From Paragonimus skrjabini miyazakii (taxonomy: Eukaryota; Platyhelminthes; Trematoda; Plagiorchiida; Troglotrematidae), in the NCBI GenBank assembly GCA_014338405.1, contig JTDE01000309.1, forward strand, positions 201,685 through 265,684: a stretch of 64,000 nucleotides of DNA, written 5' to 3'. Position 1 is the stretch's first letter; each line of letters begins with the position of its first letter. Positions 60,874 through 64,000 of the stretch are shown here, one piece after another. The notes below the pieces were generated by a model. That model did not search any database, was not told the DNA's origin, and saw only the letters and a program-made list of their open reading frames with translations. A program made the position numbers and the translations under genes.

Positions 60874-61344
60874 TTACTTGACAGAATAAAAAAATAGATT
60901 TGGAAAAACAGTAGTAGAAGAAACATGGGCAAATAGCATTATCACTAAAGTAGTGTAAGCGGAGAATAGACAAATAATGACAAGTGCAATGAATTTACAT
61001 CCACTCAGATACCTTGGTTTGTATTCCATATTACTACGGCTTATATGTGCTATAGTACATTCACATGGAATATATATTGCTTGACACCAAGAGTGATTTA
61101 TCCAGGTAACGTCTTCACTGCGATTTCGATGCTGTACTTGGTGTTTAATCCTATAAGACGAGATACCATCAGTTTGAACGACGCCAGACCGATTGTCTAA
61201 ATTCACCCAGGTATTCAGTTTGGCCATTTTCCACAACAATGGACAAGTTTCGTCAACCACGACGGGAGTACACATTATACAAGGTTGCAAACATTTATGT
61301 ATATATATATATATAGTCATGATTAGATATATTCCTGTTTGCAT
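60874..61344 (-). CDS. Unidentified 156-codon ORF with C-terminal TM segment
   Basis: This is the longest open frame in the window that is not part of a recognised element. A TA dinucleotide run (61300-61315) encodes an IYIYIH stretch near the start, so the genuine coding part, if any, probably begins after residue 17. The middle is hydrophilic, with several cysteines and possible N-glycosylation sites (NRS twice, NHS). Residues about 117-140 (FIALVIICLFSAYTTLVIML) form a plausible transmembrane helix, followed by a short hydrophobic tail and stop. This suggests a small membrane protein or the last exon of one. No family is recognised and no clear splice acceptor was found, so chance remains possible. 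Confidence 0.3.
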   Translation of the reverse strand: MQTGIYLIMTIYIYIHKCLQPCIMCTPVVVDETCPLLWKMAKLNTWVNLDNRSGVVQTDGISSYRIKHQVQHRNRSEDVTWINHSWCQAIYIPCECTIAHISRSNMEYKPRYLSGCKFIALVIICLFSAYTTLVIMLFAHVSSTTVFPNLFFYSVK

Positions 61345-64000
61345 CTGACGCTACCAGTTTAGTGAATAGTCACTAGAAAGTATTTCATAGCTACTTTTGA
61401 AATAATCTGAAGCTTCATGAGCTGCGCTTTTGTTGTCGTTATCAAAAAAAGATCTTCCGTCAGCCCGTCACTTGAATTCTTTATATATGTTTCCCAACCA
61501 TGCGAAATCCCTAGAAAAAATGTTATATTCTGTAGACAGAATAGCCGAAGTATATATAAAGCAGTCATGCTAATCTACAGACAAATTTAATATCGATCAA
61601 AAATGTCGCTTTGCTGATTAGATTTGACATCAACTGTAACTGACAATCAACATCGAATCAATTCGAATAAACAAGATTAGACAAAATCACCCACCTCAAA
61701 TGAGAGACTATTTGTAACCACATCTCACGATGCTAGGATGTAACGGAAAATTTTTAACTGATATTTTTTTCCCTCGGTTGCCAACGTTATACACTTTAGC
61801 ACATGAAGCATGCGGTGGCGAAAGTGGACAGACTGTGTGTGCTGCAACCTGACGTTGATCACAGCATGACATATAATAGAAGCAGGTCAAATCTGAATGA
61901 TGTAGAATAAACACGAAACCAATTGAACGAATTCATTCAGTACACTTGTCTTGAATACAGATAGATAACACTTGGAAAATGAAACGAACGGATGAACAGC
62001 TGACAAATAGGAAAACTGTTACCAGTTTTATCACACAGCTTCCTTGACCACAAGACAAGCGCAATATCATGTTTGTTTGATAATACAACATAGCCCTACG
62101 ATGATTCATCAATAAAACTTCGAAAAACTGTAGAACTTTCATCCTTCTACATGTTCGGATTACTGGAATGGCTGAAGTTGCTAGTACTGTCTGATTTAAG
62201 TGTACTGCAGCCAGTGAAGCAAAGCTTCTGTTCACTGGCAGGCATGGCTTATCAGACTGACTTCCTGACTGAAAAAATCCACCATAACGTACTTTTCATT
62301 GCCACCTTGATAACTCGAGTATTCAGCTCAATGTGTTATTGAGCAAGCAGACTTCTAACTTGATAGCGTTCTCCAATGCAACGAGAATCGTTCACCGTCA
62401 TCCAGCCCATGAAGTACACAAAAGGTTCATCCAGATGCTCATTCTCTTTCGAACTGATGACATGACTGTTGTGATGAGAATGAAACTAGATATAGTTGAA
62501 TTACGACTACTTTCCCACACCCGTAATGCAACAGGGTGTTCGAAATTGTGAAGTGCCTAATTTGTGAGCAAGTCTGAAGAAACTATTGCACTTTGAAACA
62601 GTCAAGGTGTGAAAAGATATCGTCGAGGGTGAATCCAATCCAAACATTCATCAGTACTTACGCTGCTGACACAGCATTACAACTGCGTGATGCTAAAGAA
62701 GTCACACCTAGATGTTGATGTCCATTTCACGAGTTAACCCGTTGAGGTAACAGTAACAATAGCCAGTTTGCCAACAACATTGTTGCATTTTCTGCTATTA
62801 GAATTTTGTTCAAATGTGCCTCACGCTCCAGTCATAATCATCTCATGTTTCGTATTCTGTGCCCAAAAACATGCAGATATGTTTGGCACGATTAATTGTT
62901 ACGCAATAAACATTCCCATCTTTCGGTCCAATTAAGTGGTATGTTACTTTTGCTGGGATGTTAAACATAACGAATCGTCGTTTGAATGTTTATCAGAACC
63001 GGTCAGGATAGAACACCTTATCTTAGCGAACAGTGTAATGTATCTTCTTTCTATCACACATGCATGCGTTACAAAGTAGTCTAATCAGTAGAAGGACTAA
63101 AGTAATGAACTTTTTACTGTGTAAGTCATCTGGTGGTGTCTCCATGGTAAAGGTGAATTATGCGTACAAAGCAAGTCCAATAGTTGCATTTGAAAGTGAA
63201 CTCAAGCTGAGCAGTATATCACGCACCAAAGCTCGGTTTGAGTAGCAAAATTCAAATGTCATAAAAACCCGTTTTTTGCATGGCTGAATCATTGAAGTCT
63301 ATCACAAACAACACAGTGTATTAGGTCAACGTTAAACGTGACCACCGGATGCACTAGAACGGTTGTCCACTTACGACCTTTATCGGCAACGGGAAGTTAA
63401 GCTCACCGTTTGCACACCATGTGTCTCGTCGACTCCTTCGGTCCAGTTCGTGTGACTTCGGGCACCTAATGGCAAGTAAACTGTGAAATATTTCAGTATT
63501 TTTCCGAAAGGTGCACTCTGCTGACGTCAATTTTTCCGTTACAAATATGGTGCTTTGTGAGGTTACACTTTAGGAAAATTTTTCATTCAGCTACACCGTT
63601 CTTAAGTACCAGAATACGGTTACCGAGAAAAATCACAAATATTGGTAATCACGTTCAGCAGTGGTCTCCATATCACGTACTTCTGAACATTACTTCCAAT
63701 GATCAACGAGTACCCACGGTTAATATTGTAAATAGCGTTCCTTTTCCGAACACCTATTCTGTAAAAACATCTACCCGTAAGTTTCGAACGATAGCGCTCC
63801 AAAACTCAGATCTTAGACGACCAAACCTGTGTGTATTTTATGTAATCTCCCAACCCTCTTTCAATTACCCTCATGACCTGTAATATTTAGGCATTTTTCA
63901 TTGCCGTTTAACTTACATCAATCAGTTGTTCGAGTGTTCACTCATAAACGACTACATTGTTAAGCGGTTGGAACAATTGTAGGAGTGCTCATCCGATTGA
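61345..64000. other. No gene recognised
   Basis: Only short ORFs (up to 108 codons, 63557-63883 plus), none recognisable. A 5S-rRNA-like short string near 63,391 was considered and rejected. Nothing else seen. Confidence 0.4.

Noticed and set aside
63385..63407. GGGAAGTTAAGCTCACC resembles the internal part of 5S rRNA
   Set aside because: The similarity is confined to about 14 nt, with no matching 5S helices or flanks on either side; likely chance.

Overview
The window looks like gene-poor, AT-rich nuclear DNA of a flatworm, most likely a digenean trematode close to the schistosomes. It has no operons and no long host ORFs. It does have many decayed retroelements of families I associate with trematodes: RTE-like LINEs ending in a TGA/GAT microsatellite, several Penelope-like elements (PLEs) with GIY-YIG ends, tRNA-headed SINEs, and an R2 element. 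The species-level assignment is inference.

The dominant feature is a structurally complete R2 non-LTR retrotransposon on the minus strand (about 16,780-20,345). Its 1074-codon ORF is uninterrupted (zinc finger, Myb, reverse transcriptase, CCHC knuckle, PD-(D/E)XK-type endonuclease). Its 5' end folds into a complete HDV-like self-cleaving ribozyme. The first 23 nt of that ribozyme match the 28S rRNA sequence just upstream of the canonical R2 insertion site, yet no other rDNA surrounds it. The copy therefore appears to derive from an rDNA-resident R2: the co-transcript was cleaved inside 28S sequence and then reverse transcribed into an ordinary chromosomal site.

Layout: 1-8,526 no recognisable gene; 8,527-8,740 SINE; 8,741-16,779 nothing recognisable; 16,780-20,345 R2; 20,354-28,479 mostly empty, with one GC-richer ORF cluster (27,050-27,607) and small repeats; 28,480-30,540 PLE-1 (minus, pseudogene); 32,307-32,638 possible LTR-retrotransposon end (minus); 33,097-33,810 SINE beside PLE-4 (minus); 36,960-37,770 possible CR1-like RT fragment (plus); 39,900-40,520 PLE-2 3' end (plus); 41,110-41,850 two SINE copies (minus); 43,870-44,202 RTE 3' end with perfect TGA tail (plus); 44,405-45,030 two head-to-tail copies of a dispersed repeat with a tRNA-like T arm (minus); 47,500-50,068 RTE-like LINE lacking its RT core (plus); 55,110-55,330 GIY-YIG remnant (minus); 55,900-56,860 PLE-3 (minus) carrying a perfect 23-bp inverted repeat; 60,874-61,344 an unidentified 156-codon ORF (minus).

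Apart from R2, every recognisable coding region is broken. No host gene can be assigned with confidence; short exons of spliced genes could be hidden in the gene-poor stretches.
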